From Nitrososphaerota archaeon (GTDB lineage: Archaea > Thermoproteota > Nitrososphaeria > Nitrososphaerales > Nitrosopumilaceae), in the NCBI GenBank assembly GCA_028867735.1, contig JAGWFW010000002.1, positions 17,952-81,951 on the forward strand: a stretch of DNA of 64,000 nucleotides. Reading direction: 5' to 3'. Below the pieces are notes generated by a model. The model was given only the letters and a program-made list of their open reading frames with translations, had not been told where the DNA came from and did no database searches. Shown piece by piece: positions 1 through 10,083 of the stretch. The stretch's first letter is position 1; each line of letters starts with the position of its first letter. The position numbers and the translations under genes are program-made.

Positions 1-756
1 TCTTGCTTCTTCTTTTATCGACTGTACTATTTTATTTCCAATGCCTTCAATTTTTGATCTAATCGAGTTGGCAGTGGAATGCATATAGTCGTGCCAATAT
101 TCGTCAAAGCCTCCGGCTTCGTAGCTGAAAACATATCTTGCGACTGTAACATCTGTAAAACCTGCACCTTCAAGTTCCTTTTGCAAGTCTGTCGCATTTC
201 CAAACCTGTGCACGTTAGGTGCGCCTTCTGGCCTGATATCTGGAATGTATCTCAGTATGGGCTTCATTATGGCACTAAAATATGGCACCTCTTCTGCTGT
301 ACCATGAACAGCTATGACAATCTTGCCTCTGAGCATCTTTCTTGCATTTTGTAATACCTTGCTGACATTTGGGAAGAACATGATTCCATACTGGCACAGT
401 ATCTTGTCAAATGTAGCCCGGAATGCCATGTTTTCTGCATCCATTTCAAAAAAGTTGGCGTTATTTTTATTTAGAGACTTTCTTGCAATGGACAGGGCAG
501 TCCTTGACATGTCAACCCCTACCAACAAGCCGTTTTTGTCAAGATGACGTGATGCCTCCTTTGATACTGCGCCAGTACCGCATGCAATATCGAGCACCGT
601 GTCCTGTGGATTTATCTCTGCCAATCGTACCACCTCTAAAGTTGACTTGAATGGTCCGGCATGTTCATTTGCCCAGTTATAGTGATAGTCTGGTGCAACA
701 GTATTCCAGTTTGCCCTGGAGTTTATCTTGTATTCTATGGGATCAAAAACTGGCAT
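1..756 (-). CDS. SAM-dependent class I methyltransferase, partial (runs off window start)
   Basis: Minus-strand translation reads MPVFDPIEYK...NWNTVAPDYHYNWANEHAGPFKSTLEVV...DTVLDIACGTGAVSKEASRHLDKNGLLVGVDMSRTAL, with methyltransferase motif I (VLDIACGTG). ATG complement at 754-756. Not in the ORF track. Confidence 0.85.
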   Translation of the reverse strand, partial: MPVFDPIEYKINSRANWNTVAPDYHYNWANEHAGPFKSTLEVVRLAEINPQDTVLDIACGTGAVSKEASRHLDKNGLLVGVDMSRTALSIARKSLNKNNANFFEMDAENMAFRATFDKILCQYGIMFFPNVSKVLQNARKMLRGKIVIAVHGTAEEVPYFSAIMKPILRYIPDIRPEGAPNVHRFGNATDLQKELEGAGFTDVTVARYVFSYEAGGFDEYWHDYMHSTANSIRSKIEGIGNKIVQSIKEEAR

Positions 757-807
757 CAGTACTTTTCTTGCTCAAGGCTTAAATTATTTATTTCCTGTAC
801 CGATTCC

Positions 808-1068
808 ATGCCTTCTTTTCTGGTTAACGTGACAATTGAAAACAAGCCGGAGATAGTCGACCCGGAGGGCAATACAATTCTAAACGATCTTGTACTAAAA
901 GACAAAAGGACTCCTGTCAAGAAGATACGCTCTGCCAAGATGCTGAAATTTCAGATAGAGGCAAAGAACAAAGAATCTGCAGAAAAAACAGTCGTTGACC
1001 TGTGCAATGAATTTAGGATATACAATCCACTAGTAAGCAAGGTATCAGTAGAGACACTGAGCATCTAG
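808..1068 (+). CDS. purS: Phosphoribosylformylglycinamidine synthase subunit PurS
   Basis: Starts MPSFLVNVTIENKPEIVDPEGNTILNDL; PurS-like size and pattern. Internal ATG of ORF 661..1068. Confidence 0.85.
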   Translation: MPSFLVNVTIENKPEIVDPEGNTILNDLVLKDKRTPVKKIRSAKMLKFQIEAKNKESAEKTVVDLCNEFRIYNPLVSKVSVETLSI

Positions 1069-1517
1069 CCATTTTTTACTACTTTTCTGTTCAATGCCGA
1101 GACATCGTCCAGAGCGCCGTCTATGAGAAGTTTGCTGCGAAGGTATTTTGCCAAGTCTGTTTCGGTTATGATGCCTACCAGCTTGCCATTGTCAAGCACC
1201 AAGAGCCTTCGTATGTTCTTGTTTGTCATTCTCTGTACTGCATTCTCGATTGGAGTCATGGGCTCCACCCACCTAAAGTTTACAGACATTATCTCTGATA
1301 ATGGCACTTCGGAGCTCTTCTTGTCAGTGGTTGAAACCTTGCGTGCAAGATCTCTCTCCGTAACAAGCCCTATTGGTGTTCCATCTTTTACTACGACAAG
1401 TGAGCTGATGCTCTTTTCTGTCATGAGTATTGCAACATCTTTTGCAGTCTTGTCGTGTTCAATGGTGATTACGTTATTTACCATAATGTCGCGAACCAGG
1501 CCCATAGCCAGTACCAA
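1065..1517 (-). CDS. CBS domain-containing protein (tandem CBS pair)
   Basis: VRDIMVNNVITIEHDKTAKDVAILMTEKSISSLVVVKDGTPIGLVTERDL...RRLLVLDNGKLVGIITETDL. The start may be the internal MGLVRDIM at about 1505. Confidence 0.9.
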   Translation of the reverse strand: MVLAMGLVRDIMVNNVITIEHDKTAKDVAILMTEKSISSLVVVKDGTPIGLVTERDLARKVSTTDKKSSEVPLSEIMSVNFRWVEPMTPIENAVQRMTNKNIRRLLVLDNGKLVGIITETDLAKYLRSKLLIDGALDDVSALNRKVVKNG

Positions 1518-1748
1518 CGGGTATTGGAATAAAAACGATTTGCTCCATTGATACCAAACCGAAAATATTGTTGCAAAAATTTCACAATCTTGTTCTGGTT
1601 GATAAAAAAATACAAGTTTGCAATTACTTGCTCAGTATACACCCTTCTTAATTATGTGGCATTGTTACTCTTGGACAAGAGGCTGCGGGACTGCTTCCTA
1701 CCAGAAAACAAAGTTCCGCAGTTTCCTACTTTACAAAACCTCTTTGAT

Positions 1749-2381
1749 CTAAGTGGAAAATGTATTGGAGCGCCAGTCTCTCTTCCTGCGTTCTATCTCT
1801 ATCAGCACCTTTGTCAGGAGCAGACCTGTAACAAATCCGCCAACATGTGCCATGAAAGCTATTGAAAGCGATGTAACAGATCCGATAAAGACGTACAAAA
1901 CTTGGATTCCAAGCCAATAATATCCACGTATGTCGCCAAGAGCTGCCGAGACTCCAAGGATGCCTGAAATTGCGCCAGACGCGCCAATCAGGATGCTGTC
2001 ACCGCTTGACAGTATGTATGATGCAACAACACCATGCAACAGTCCGCCGCCAAGGCCTGCAACTATGTACAGCAAGACAAATCTTGGAACACCAATTGAC
2101 CTCTCGGCAAAACCGCCCATGTAAATTAATGCAAAGAGATTGAATGCAATGTGCGCAATGTTTGCATGGACAAACATTGAGGTGAAAAGACGCAAAAGGC
2201 TGTCTGGCAGCAACGAGTTGTTGGCTCGAAACAGCTCATCTGGGATGAAACCGTAATGAGCAATTATCTGGCTCTGTGTCTGGCTTAGCATCCCGTATGC
2301 AAAGATTACGGCATTGGCGGCTACCAAAATAATGGTAACAGGAGGGGGATGGCCAAAAAGTCTCATCATTTGCTGTTCCAA
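1749..2381 (-). CDS. Rhomboid family intramembrane serine protease
   Basis: Multi-TM protein with MFVHANIAHIAFNLFALIYMG, GASGAISGILG (catalytic GxSG) and AFMAHVGGFVTGLL. Confidence 0.9.
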   Translation of the reverse strand: MEQQMMRLFGHPPPVTIILVAANAVIFAYGMLSQTQSQIIAHYGFIPDELFRANNSLLPDSLLRLFTSMFVHANIAHIAFNLFALIYMGGFAERSIGVPRFVLLYIVAGLGGGLLHGVVASYILSSGDSILIGASGAISGILGVSAALGDIRGYYWLGIQVLYVFIGSVTSLSIAFMAHVGGFVTGLLLTKVLIEIERRKRDWRSNTFST

Positions 2382-2573
2382 AACTTCTTTACATAATAAA
2401 TTATGATGTGTTGCGGCAAGAGTTCTTTGGTATTTTGTACCGTAAAGGAGTTTTCAATGCGTCACACTGCTATGACAAACCTGATCGCAGTTTTGATAAA
2501 GCCTTCTGTAATGTTTTCTGCAGTCTGAAAGCTCTGCGATTCGATTTAATATTGCTGGCAGGTAAGGGTATCT

Positions 2574-3254
2574 GTGAGGGTTGCGGTAATCGTTTTTCCT
2601 GGGAGCAATTGCGATCGAGACATGCACCATGTCTTGACAGACGTGTTCAAGCTGCAATCGCAGCTTGTATGGCACGCTGATGACCTACCAAAGAACGTTG
2701 ATGCCATTGTGCTGCCTGGGGGGTTTTCCTATGGCGATAGACTGAGGGCAGGTGTCATTGCAGCTCACAGTCCGATTATTGCACAGGTAAAAAAGATGGC
2801 AGAGAAAGGAATGCCAATACTTGGTGTCTGCAACGGCTTTCAGATATTGACCGAGGCAGGCCTTTTGCCTGGAGCGCTTTTGAAGAACACCTCGCTCAGT
2901 TACATCTGCAGGTGGACTGAAATCATTGTAAAGAACAACAAGACGCCGTTTACAAACAAATTCAAGCTAAACCAGAGGATACCGATTGCAATTGCAAACG
3001 GCGAGGGGAGGTATTATGCAGACAAGGAAACACTGCACATGCTAAAGAAAAACAACCAAATCGTCTTCACCTATGGAGAGGACGTCAACGGAGCAACAAT
3101 GAAGATTGCAAGCATATGCAACAAAGAAGGAAACGTTGTAGGCATGATGCCGCATCCTGAAAGATCTGCTGAACAAATTCTCAATCCGAAAGATGCCAAA
3201 CCGGCATCCATGATCTTCGAGTCTCTGATAAAGACTCTGGGTGTCACTGCATGA
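2574..3254 (+). CDS. purQ: Phosphoribosylformylglycinamidine synthase subunit PurQ (GATase)
   Basis: MRVAVIVFPGSNCDRD; ILGVCNGFQILTEAGLLPGAL; MMPHPERSAE. GTG start. Confidence 0.95.
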   Translation: MRVAVIVFPGSNCDRDMHHVLTDVFKLQSQLVWHADDLPKNVDAIVLPGGFSYGDRLRAGVIAAHSPIIAQVKKMAEKGMPILGVCNGFQILTEAGLLPGALLKNTSLSYICRWTEIIVKNNKTPFTNKFKLNQRIPIAIANGEGRYYADKETLHMLKKNNQIVFTYGEDVNGATMKIASICNKEGNVVGMMPHPERSAEQILNPKDAKPASMIFESLIKTLGVTA

Positions 3255-5413
3255 GCCTAACTCCGCAGGAATCTGCTTATCTTGAAAAAAAAATAGGAAG
3301 AAAGCCAAATCCTGTGGAACTACAAATAGTCGCAGCCGAATGGTCGGAGCACTGCTCCTACAAGTCATCAAAGAAGCATCTCAAAACCCTTCCACGAAAG
3401 GGAAGAAGGGTCATCTCAGGTCCTGGATATGATTCAGGGGTGCTAGATGTTGGCGACGGATATGTTGTCACTGTACACATTGAGAGCCACAACCACCCAT
3501 CTGCAGTAGAGCCATACGGCGGGGCTGCAACTGGAGTGGGCGGGGTTATACGAGACATCCTGTCTGCTGGTACAAGACCGATTGCAATTTTGGATGGCCT
3601 CAGGTTTGGCGATATTGAAAAAGATACCCATGCAAGATGGCTATTCAAAAATGCCGTGCGAGGAATTGCCGATTATGGCAACTGCCTTGGAATTCCAACA
3701 ATTGGAGGCGAAATAGAGTTTGACCGATGCTTTACAAATTATGCATTGGTAGATGTCGCCTCCGTAGGATTTGGAAAAAAAGAGAGGCTCATACAAAACA
3801 GGGCAGACAGAGGAGATTATGTAGTGTTGATTGGAGGCTCAACTGGAAGGGACGGAATAGGGGGTTCGCAGTTTGCATCTGACAAACTAGAATCTGAGAA
3901 CCGCTCTGCAGTGCAAATTCCAGACCCGTTCATTGAAAAGCTGGTAATAGAGGCAATCCTAGAGGCCAGAAACCAGAAATGCATCAAGGCAATGAAAGAT
4001 CTCGGGGGAGGCGGACTGTCATGCGCAGTCTCGGAAACATCAGATGCGCTGTCAGTTGGCATTGAGCTTGACGTTGCTCTGGTACACAAAAGAGAGCAGA
4101 ACATGTCGCCTACCGAACTCATGGTATCTGAATCACAAGAAAGAATGCTTGTGATAACATCTCCTGAAAAACTGCAGACATTAAAAGAGATTTGTGAAAA
4201 GTTGCGCGTATCGTATTCTATTGTAGGAAGGGTGACCGAAGGCAATACGATGCAGATAAAATATGACAAAGATACTGTGGCAAAACTGCCAAGCGACGTG
4301 GTTGTAAATGCGCCACTTCTTGACAGGCCTGCAAGCGTGCCAAAATATCTGGCAAGGATCTCATCCATTAAAAAACCAAAAGCTCCAAACCTGTCGCAAA
4401 CATTATTGAGAATGCTTTCAAACCCAAACATTGCAAGCAAGCACTGGGTGTACACCCAATATGATCATGAAGTGGGAATTCGAACAGTAATCAAGCCTGG
4501 ACAAGACGCCTCTGTTTTAAGGCTTGATAATGGAAAATTCCTATCGGTAAAGATAGACGGCAACTCAAAGCATTGTTATGTAAACCCAAGACAGGGAGTT
4601 ATTGGATGCTTTGATGAGGCATGCAGAAACATAGTGTGCACTGGGGCCACGCCTATCGGGATGGTAGACCATCTACAGTTTGGAAATCCAGAAGACCCTG
4701 AAATCTTCTGGACGTTCAAAGAGTCAGTTGAAGGCATAACCGAGTATGCCAAGTATTTTGAGATTCCATGTGTGGGGGGGAAAGTGAGCCTGTACAACGA
4801 GACTGATGATGGACCAATCAAGCCGACCCCGCTCATAGGCGTACTGGGTCTAATTGAGGGCAAGCCACTGATTCCAAAGAAAGCAAAAAAAGGCGACCTG
4901 CTTGTAATGGTGGGGCTTACAAAGGACGAGCTTGGCGGTTCTGAATATTATGAATACGTACATGATGTGGTGGGCGGGGCATGCCCTGCGGTTGATATGG
5001 TTTCTTCAAGATCAAACCAAGAGGCAGTACTGGAAATAATAGGCCAAGGCATGACCAAGGCCGTGCATGACTGCTCAAAGGGCGGGCTTGGCGTGGCAAT
5101 ATCTGAACTTTGCATAACGCATGAAATAGGGTGCATGGTGTCACTTGACAAGGTGCCATCTGAGCAACTCGCGGAAGACGAACTGCTCTTTTCAGAATCT
5201 CATTCCAGATTCCTGTTAATTGTAGAGCCTTCAAAGATAAAGGCAGTAAGGGCATTGCTTGAAAAGCATAAAGTCAAGCATGATGCCATAGGCAAGTTTT
5301 CAGGAAAAAACATCGCGTTTAAGAACAAGTCAAAGGTGGTTGCAAGTGTAATGGTTGATAAAGCACAAGAAAAATGGTTAAACTCGTTGGGGTCATTGGT
5401 TAGTCATGGTTAA
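3251..5413 (+). CDS. purL: Phosphoribosylformylglycinamidine synthase subunit PurL
   Basis: 720 aa: EWSEHCSYKSSKKHL, HIESHNHPSAVEPYGGAATGVGGVIRDIL. Overlaps purQ by 4 nt. Confidence 0.97.
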   Translation: MSLTPQESAYLEKKIGRKPNPVELQIVAAEWSEHCSYKSSKKHLKTLPRKGRRVISGPGYDSGVLDVGDGYVVTVHIESHNHPSAVEPYGGAATGVGGVIRDILSAGTRPIAILDGLRFGDIEKDTHARWLFKNAVRGIADYGNCLGIPTIGGEIEFDRCFTNYALVDVASVGFGKKERLIQNRADRGDYVVLIGGSTGRDGIGGSQFASDKLESENRSAVQIPDPFIEKLVIEAILEARNQKCIKAMKDLGGGGLSCAVSETSDALSVGIELDVALVHKREQNMSPTELMVSESQERMLVITSPEKLQTLKEICEKLRVSYSIVGRVTEGNTMQIKYDKDTVAKLPSDVVVNAPLLDRPASVPKYLARISSIKKPKAPNLSQTLLRMLSNPNIASKHWVYTQYDHEVGIRTVIKPGQDASVLRLDNGKFLSVKIDGNSKHCYVNPRQGVIGCFDEACRNIVCTGATPIGMVDHLQFGNPEDPEIFWTFKESVEGITEYAKYFEIPCVGGKVSLYNETDDGPIKPTPLIGVLGLIEGKPLIPKKAKKGDLLVMVGLTKDELGGSEYYEYVHDVVGGACPAVDMVSSRSNQEAVLEIIGQGMTKAVHDCSKGGLGVAISELCITHEIGCMVSLDKVPSEQLAEDELLFSESHSRFLLIVEPSKIKAVRALLEKHKVKHDAIGKFSGKNIAFKNKSKVVASVMVDKAQEKWLNSLGSLVSHG

Positions 5414-6842
5414 GGAAAACTGCGGTGTAGTCGGAGTTTTCAGCCTAGACGGCGCAAACGTCATTCCAATGGTAATTGACGCACTGCGTGCACTGCAGCA
5501 TCGAGGACAGGAAGCATGGGGAGTGGCAGTCCCAAAAAAACAACCCCACAAACAACTTGGACTGGTGTCATCTGCGGTATCTGAATTTGACAAGATTACG
5601 CGTGACTATGCATCGCCTTCCGCTATTGGTCATGTAAGATATTCAACAATTGGAAAAAGCAACTTGGAAAACGCCCAGCCACTAAAGGTCAAGGACCTGT
5701 GCATCGCACACAACGGAACGATATCTAACGTGGAAGAGCTGGCAGGGATGGTTGGCGGGTGCACCTTTACGCCGCAAAATGCAAGCGATACGCTTGTTGC
5801 AGCGCAAAGGCTGGTCTCGCTCATGTCGGAGAACGCGAAACTTGGGAGCGCACTTTCGATTTTAAAAAATGAGATGATTGGCTCTTTTTGCTTTACGTTT
5901 GTTTCAGACGACAATGCGGTATATGCCGCCCGGGACCCAAGAGGGTTCAGGCCAATGGTAATAGGATACAGAAAAGACAACAACTCTTACATCGTGGCGT
6001 CAGAATCTGTAGCACTTTCTGCGGTGGGCGCGCAGCTTGTAAGGGATGTAAAACCAGGCGAGCTTGTAAAAATAAGCAATGCCGGACTCGAATCTGAAAT
6101 GTTCTCAGACGAGAAAAAGCCCGCACATTGCTCTTTTGAATTTACCTATTTTGCGCACCCGTCAAGCGTCATGGAAGGCTCTAACATCTATGTCGCAAGA
6201 AAAAGGATTGGGCAGTTTCTGGCAAAAAAATACCCGATCAAGGATGCCGACATTGTCGTGCCTGTCCCAGACTCTGCAAGACCTGCCGCGCTTGGGTATG
6301 CACAAGAGCTTGGGGTTCCATTTGAAGAAGGGCTGCTCAAGGACAGATACAGCAGAAAAGGGCCACTCCGAAGTTTCATCGAACCACATCAAAGCGACAG
6401 AGTAGAGATAAACCGATGGATAATTCCAATAACACAGGTCATCAGCGGAAAGCATGTTGTTGTAGTTGACGACAGTCTCGTGCGTGGTACAAGCTCAAAA
6501 GCAATCATCAAGGCACTGCGAAGGGCGGGTGCAAGAAAGATCAGCATGGTGATAACTTTTCCTCCAATCAAGTTTCCATGCTATGCAGGAATTGACTTTC
6601 CATCGCAGGACGAGCTTGTGACATATCTTGGAGACGGGAGGGACTACACCGAAGAAGAGGTTACAGAAAAAGTAAGACAGTTGATTGGTGCTGACTTTCT
6701 TGGATATAATGACGCCAAAAATCTTGCAGATGCAGTGGGGATGGATAGCAATTCCATGTGCTTTACCTGCTACACCGGGGACTATTCCAGTCTGGGAATA
6801 AAGCCTACGTTTAAGAGCAGAGCTGAAATCAAGGGCGAGTAA
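5406..6842 (+). CDS. purF: Amidophosphoribosyltransferase
   Basis: N-terminal Cys nucleophile region CGVVGVFSLDG; ALQHRGQEAWGVA; PRPP loop VVVVDDSLVRGTSSKAI. Confidence 0.97.
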   Translation: MVKENCGVVGVFSLDGANVIPMVIDALRALQHRGQEAWGVAVPKKQPHKQLGLVSSAVSEFDKITRDYASPSAIGHVRYSTIGKSNLENAQPLKVKDLCIAHNGTISNVEELAGMVGGCTFTPQNASDTLVAAQRLVSLMSENAKLGSALSILKNEMIGSFCFTFVSDDNAVYAARDPRGFRPMVIGYRKDNNSYIVASESVALSAVGAQLVRDVKPGELVKISNAGLESEMFSDEKKPAHCSFEFTYFAHPSSVMEGSNIYVARKRIGQFLAKKYPIKDADIVVPVPDSARPAALGYAQELGVPFEEGLLKDRYSRKGPLRSFIEPHQSDRVEINRWIIPITQVISGKHVVVVDDSLVRGTSSKAIIKALRRAGARKISMVITFPPIKFPCYAGIDFPSQDELVTYLGDGRDYTEEEVTEKVRQLIGADFLGYNDAKNLADAVGMDSNSMCFTCYTGDYSSLGIKPTFKSRAEIKGE

Positions 6843-6843
6843 A

Positions 6844-7089
6844 TTGGAACTGGCATTTGTTCTTGTAAAAAGCAAGATGGGACATGAAATGGAAGTGATG
6901 AATAGCATACTCAAGATAGACGGAATAAAGGAAGTCATGGGAACATATGGCCAGTATGATATCTTCGTCAAGATCCAAGTCCCAAGTCGATCTCAGGTTG
7001 AAAAAATAATTACAAAAGAGCTGCGCAAAATATCAAACGTGGTATCTACCACTACACTGCCAGTTATTCCAGGACAAGGCGAAAAATAA
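6844..7089 (+). CDS. Lrp/AsnC ligand-binding (RAM) domain protein, stand-alone
   Basis: AFVLVKSKMGHEMEVMNSILKIDGIKEVMGTYGQYDIFVKIQ; TTG start; no HTH. Confidence 0.85.
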   Translation: MELAFVLVKSKMGHEMEVMNSILKIDGIKEVMGTYGQYDIFVKIQVPSRSQVEKIITKELRKISNVVSTTTLPVIPGQGEK

Positions 7090-7159
7090 CTTTCATCAGA
7101 ACAGAAAAACCGGCAGATCTTCTATCAACTTAAATTCTAGGCAGCCATATGACGCCTGA

Positions 7160-7987
7160 TTGAGGTTTTTACGCTCAGGCAAGGTCAAGGACATATACGA
7201 AGTAGACAAGGAGCATGTCTTGTTCCACTTTTCAGACCGGGTCTCCGCCTTTGACGTAAAATTTCCAAACCAGATACCTAGAAAAGGTGAGGTCCTGTGC
7301 AGCTTTGCAGAGTTTTGGTTCAAAAAACTACCAGTTAGGAATCACTATGTCAGGACCGAGGCAAAAGACAAGATAGTGGTCAAGAAGATGGATATGGTCC
7401 CAATAGAATGTGTCGTACGTGGATATTTCTATGGAAGCCTGATTCAGAGGTGGAAAGAAGGAGAAGTCAGGATTCCGGAGGGTACAGACACTCGTATGGC
7501 AGCAAGGCTTCCAATGCCAATCTTTGATCCTACAACAAAATCAGAAACACACGACATACCTATCACAAGAGACGACGCACTGAAGATGAATCTTGCAAGC
7601 CCTGAAGAATACGACTGGCTTGAAAAGACCTCACTTGAAATCTATCGCCAAATGTACAAAATCGCCGACAAGGCTGGATTCATACTTGCAGACTTGAAGA
7701 TGGAGTTTGGAAAGATAGGAAACGAAATTGTTCTGGGTGACTCGATTGGACCTGACGAATACAGGATGTGGCCCAAAGAATCCTATGCAGTAGGCAAGAT
7801 TCAGGAAAGCTATGACAAGCAGTTGTTGCGTGACTGGCTTGCAGCTCAGGGCCTACAAAAAAAGTTTGAAGATGAGCGAAAGCAGGGAAAAGACCCGGTT
7901 GCACCATCACTTCCATCTGTACTTTGCAACGAACTGTCTTCAAGATACGTCTCTTCCTATGAGCGCATCACAGGTACTCGCCTTTAA
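7160..7987 (+). CDS. purC: Phosphoribosylaminoimidazole-succinocarboxamide synthase
   Basis: GKVKDIYEVDKEHVLFHFSDRVSAFDVKFPNQIPRKGEVL; VPIECVVRGYFYGSL; LGDSIGPDEYRMWP. Confidence 0.95.
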   Translation: MRFLRSGKVKDIYEVDKEHVLFHFSDRVSAFDVKFPNQIPRKGEVLCSFAEFWFKKLPVRNHYVRTEAKDKIVVKKMDMVPIECVVRGYFYGSLIQRWKEGEVRIPEGTDTRMAARLPMPIFDPTTKSETHDIPITRDDALKMNLASPEEYDWLEKTSLEIYRQMYKIADKAGFILADLKMEFGKIGNEIVLGDSIGPDEYRMWPKESYAVGKIQESYDKQLLRDWLAAQGLQKKFEDERKQGKDPVAPSLPSVLCNELSSRYVSSYERITGTRL

Positions 7988-8303
7988 CTCGAATTCTGTT
8001 TTGAGCCGCTAGTGCAAACTGCCTCTTCGCGTACCCATTTTGCCCTGTCAGGGAATCCTTTTCCAAAAAATTCAAAAATTTCTAAATTTTTAATTTTATC
8101 ATAATGTTATAATGTATATGGTAATAATACTTATTGCATGATAATGATACAATTTGTTTAGTTTTGCAATCATACTAATTGTAGCAAAAAGACCAAACTA
8201 GGAGCTTTTTTACGATAATCGTAGCGTGAAAAAAAATTATGTATTGAACGAAAAAATTATGATCCCTTGATCTTTTAGGCTGCATTAAAACTCAAATCAG
8301 GAA

Positions 8304-8837
8304 ATGTCAACTTTACTGCAAAAAGAAATAAAGATAAACAAAATCCTTGCCACAAACATCGAACAAGCCAAAGCCCTTGACGATTATGCCAGAATTCGAA
8401 TTCTGCAAATATTGTATCACAAGCAACTTTCAACGGAGCAAATTGTTGGGGAGTTACACCAGGAGGGATACAAAAAAGCAACCACTACAATAAGGCATCA
8501 TCTCGACGTTCTAAAAGATGCAGGGCTTGTAGAGATTGTAAAGATGGAGGAAGTCAGGGGCGCCGTTCTAAAGTACTATGGAACCACAGTCAAAGTCCTT
8601 GGACACAAGCTGCCACCAAACTTTGAAACCGAATTCTCTAAAACAATAACTGAAGCGTCAGTAAGGCTGGAAAAGATACTGAAAAACATTGCTCAAAGCA
8701 CGGGAACAAAAATGAAGAAAAAATCTTCTGCAAAAAATAACCACGAGCCACACTATGAGGAATATCTTTTGGTGGAAATAATGAATCGTGCAATGACCCG
8801 CGTGTTCGAGGAAAATAATTCCATGCTGCAAAAATAA
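8304..8837 (+). CDS. ArsR-like winged-helix transcriptional regulator
   Basis: ALDDYARIRILQILYHKQLSTEQIVGELHQEGYKKATTTIRHHLDVLKDAGLVEIVKMEEVRGAVLKYYGTT. Confidence 0.85.
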   Translation: MSTLLQKEIKINKILATNIEQAKALDDYARIRILQILYHKQLSTEQIVGELHQEGYKKATTTIRHHLDVLKDAGLVEIVKMEEVRGAVLKYYGTTVKVLGHKLPPNFETEFSKTITEASVRLEKILKNIAQSTGTKMKKKSSAKNNHEPHYEEYLLVEIMNRAMTRVFEENNSMLQK

Positions 8838-9263
8838 TCAGGTTACATCTATTGCAAAAGTTCCTCTTGCGTCGGGATTTTGCAAGATCTTTACCATTTG
8901 CCTTGGAAGCAAATCTGCTGCGGCATCGCAATTGGTGGCCAAAGTTCTTGGACACACAAAAGCGCTCTTTCTAATTACAACGTCGTGAGGATTTGTAAGC
9001 GGCAACTTGTCGTTTCCCATCCCCTTTACTTTGAACATAAAATCTTTCACTGAAATCGTACAGGTGATACTTGATTTTGAATTTTGCAAAAGCGCTTTCA
9101 TTTTTTCTGGCAAGTCATTGCAACCAGAGCTTGCTCTTACTCCGATAATGCAGTCCCCATTTGTAGTAAGACACGACTCGGTTGTTATCTCGATTGTTTT
9201 TGGATGCAATGATCTGATGTTTTCATGACCATGGAAAGGGATCTCAAAACGCATGATTTTCAA
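8838..9263 (-). CDS. DUF371-like protein
   Basis: MRFEIPFHGHENIRSLHPKTIEITTESCLTTNGDCIIGVRASSGC...VVIRKSAF resembles the archaeal DUF371 family. Confidence 0.75.
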   Translation of the reverse strand: MKIMRFEIPFHGHENIRSLHPKTIEITTESCLTTNGDCIIGVRASSGCNDLPEKMKALLQNSKSSITCTISVKDFMFKVKGMGNDKLPLTNPHDVVIRKSAFVCPRTLATNCDAAADLLPRQMVKILQNPDARGTFAIDVT

Positions 9264-9307
9264 CTTGTATAAACTTAAATTAAACCTTCAAAGGTAGGAA
9301 TTTTGAA

Positions 9308-10048
9308 ATGCTTCCAGCAGCAGCAGGTTATGATAGGGCAATTACTGTCTTTTCTCCTGATGGCAGACTTTACCAAGTTGAATATGCTATTGAAACAGTA
9401 AGGCGCGGTACACTTGCAATAGGTGTCAAAAGCAAGGATGGCATTGTCTTGGCAGTGGAAGAAAAGCCAAGAAAACTACAAAACTCTGATATCACTCAAA
9501 AAATATTCCAAGTAGACGATCACATTGGAGTGGCAGCAGCAGGATACATTCCAGATGCAAGATCGCAGGTAGACAACGCGCGATTTTTCTCGCAAAGTAA
9601 CAGGATGATATACGATGAACCAATCGAGGTAGAGTCTGTTGCAAAACATCTTGCTGACCAGTGTCAGCAATTTACCCAGTATGCAGGAGTTCGCCCGTTT
9701 GGTGTCGCGCTAATCATCGCAGGAATAGACAAGAGCGGAAGCACAATTTATCTGACCGATCCTAGCGGCACATACATTTCATATGATGCGGTGGCAATTG
9801 GAGCAGGCTCAGATCAAGTGACGGAATATCTGGAAAAATACTACAAAAAAGATCTCTCGCTTGACGATGCGGCGGCACTGGCAATAGAATCAATCTATCT
9901 TGTAAGCGAAGAAAAAGAAGGAGTAAAGCACATCAAGATGGCCCAAATTCTAAATGATTCCAAGGTCATGACAAAAACTGCGGAAAAAGACATTGAAAAA
10001 TACGCAGTCAAGGCAAAAGAAAACATCTCAAAGAGACAGCAAAAGTAA
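9308..10048 (+). CDS. psmA: Proteasome alpha subunit
   Basis: AAAGYDRAITVFSPDGRLYQVEYAIETVRRGTLAIGVKSKDGIVLAVEEK. Confidence 0.97.
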   Translation: MLPAAAGYDRAITVFSPDGRLYQVEYAIETVRRGTLAIGVKSKDGIVLAVEEKPRKLQNSDITQKIFQVDDHIGVAAAGYIPDARSQVDNARFFSQSNRMIYDEPIEVESVAKHLADQCQQFTQYAGVRPFGVALIIAGIDKSGSTIYLTDPSGTYISYDAVAIGAGSDQVTEYLEKYYKKDLSLDDAAALAIESIYLVSEEKEGVKHIKMAQILNDSKVMTKTAEKDIEKYAVKAKENISKRQQK

Positions 10049-10083
10049 CTAGTATTTTATAACGCGGTCAAGCACCTGCAATA

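Noticed and set aside
79-650. Plus-strand ORFs 79-354, 314-547 and 423-650
   Set aside because: Antisense to a clear minus-strand methyltransferase frame (VLDIACGTG) running off the window start; compositionally implausible proteins.
3817-4455. 212-aa minus-strand ORF inside purL
   Set aside because: Shadow ORF of a strong PurL coding frame; Ser/Thr/Cys-rich antisense composition.
8391-8404. AGAATTCGAATTCT palindrome resembling the 22-bp element
   Set aside because: Lies within the ArsR-like coding sequence (ARIRILQ) and lacks the TTTC/GAAA outer arms; likely coincidental.
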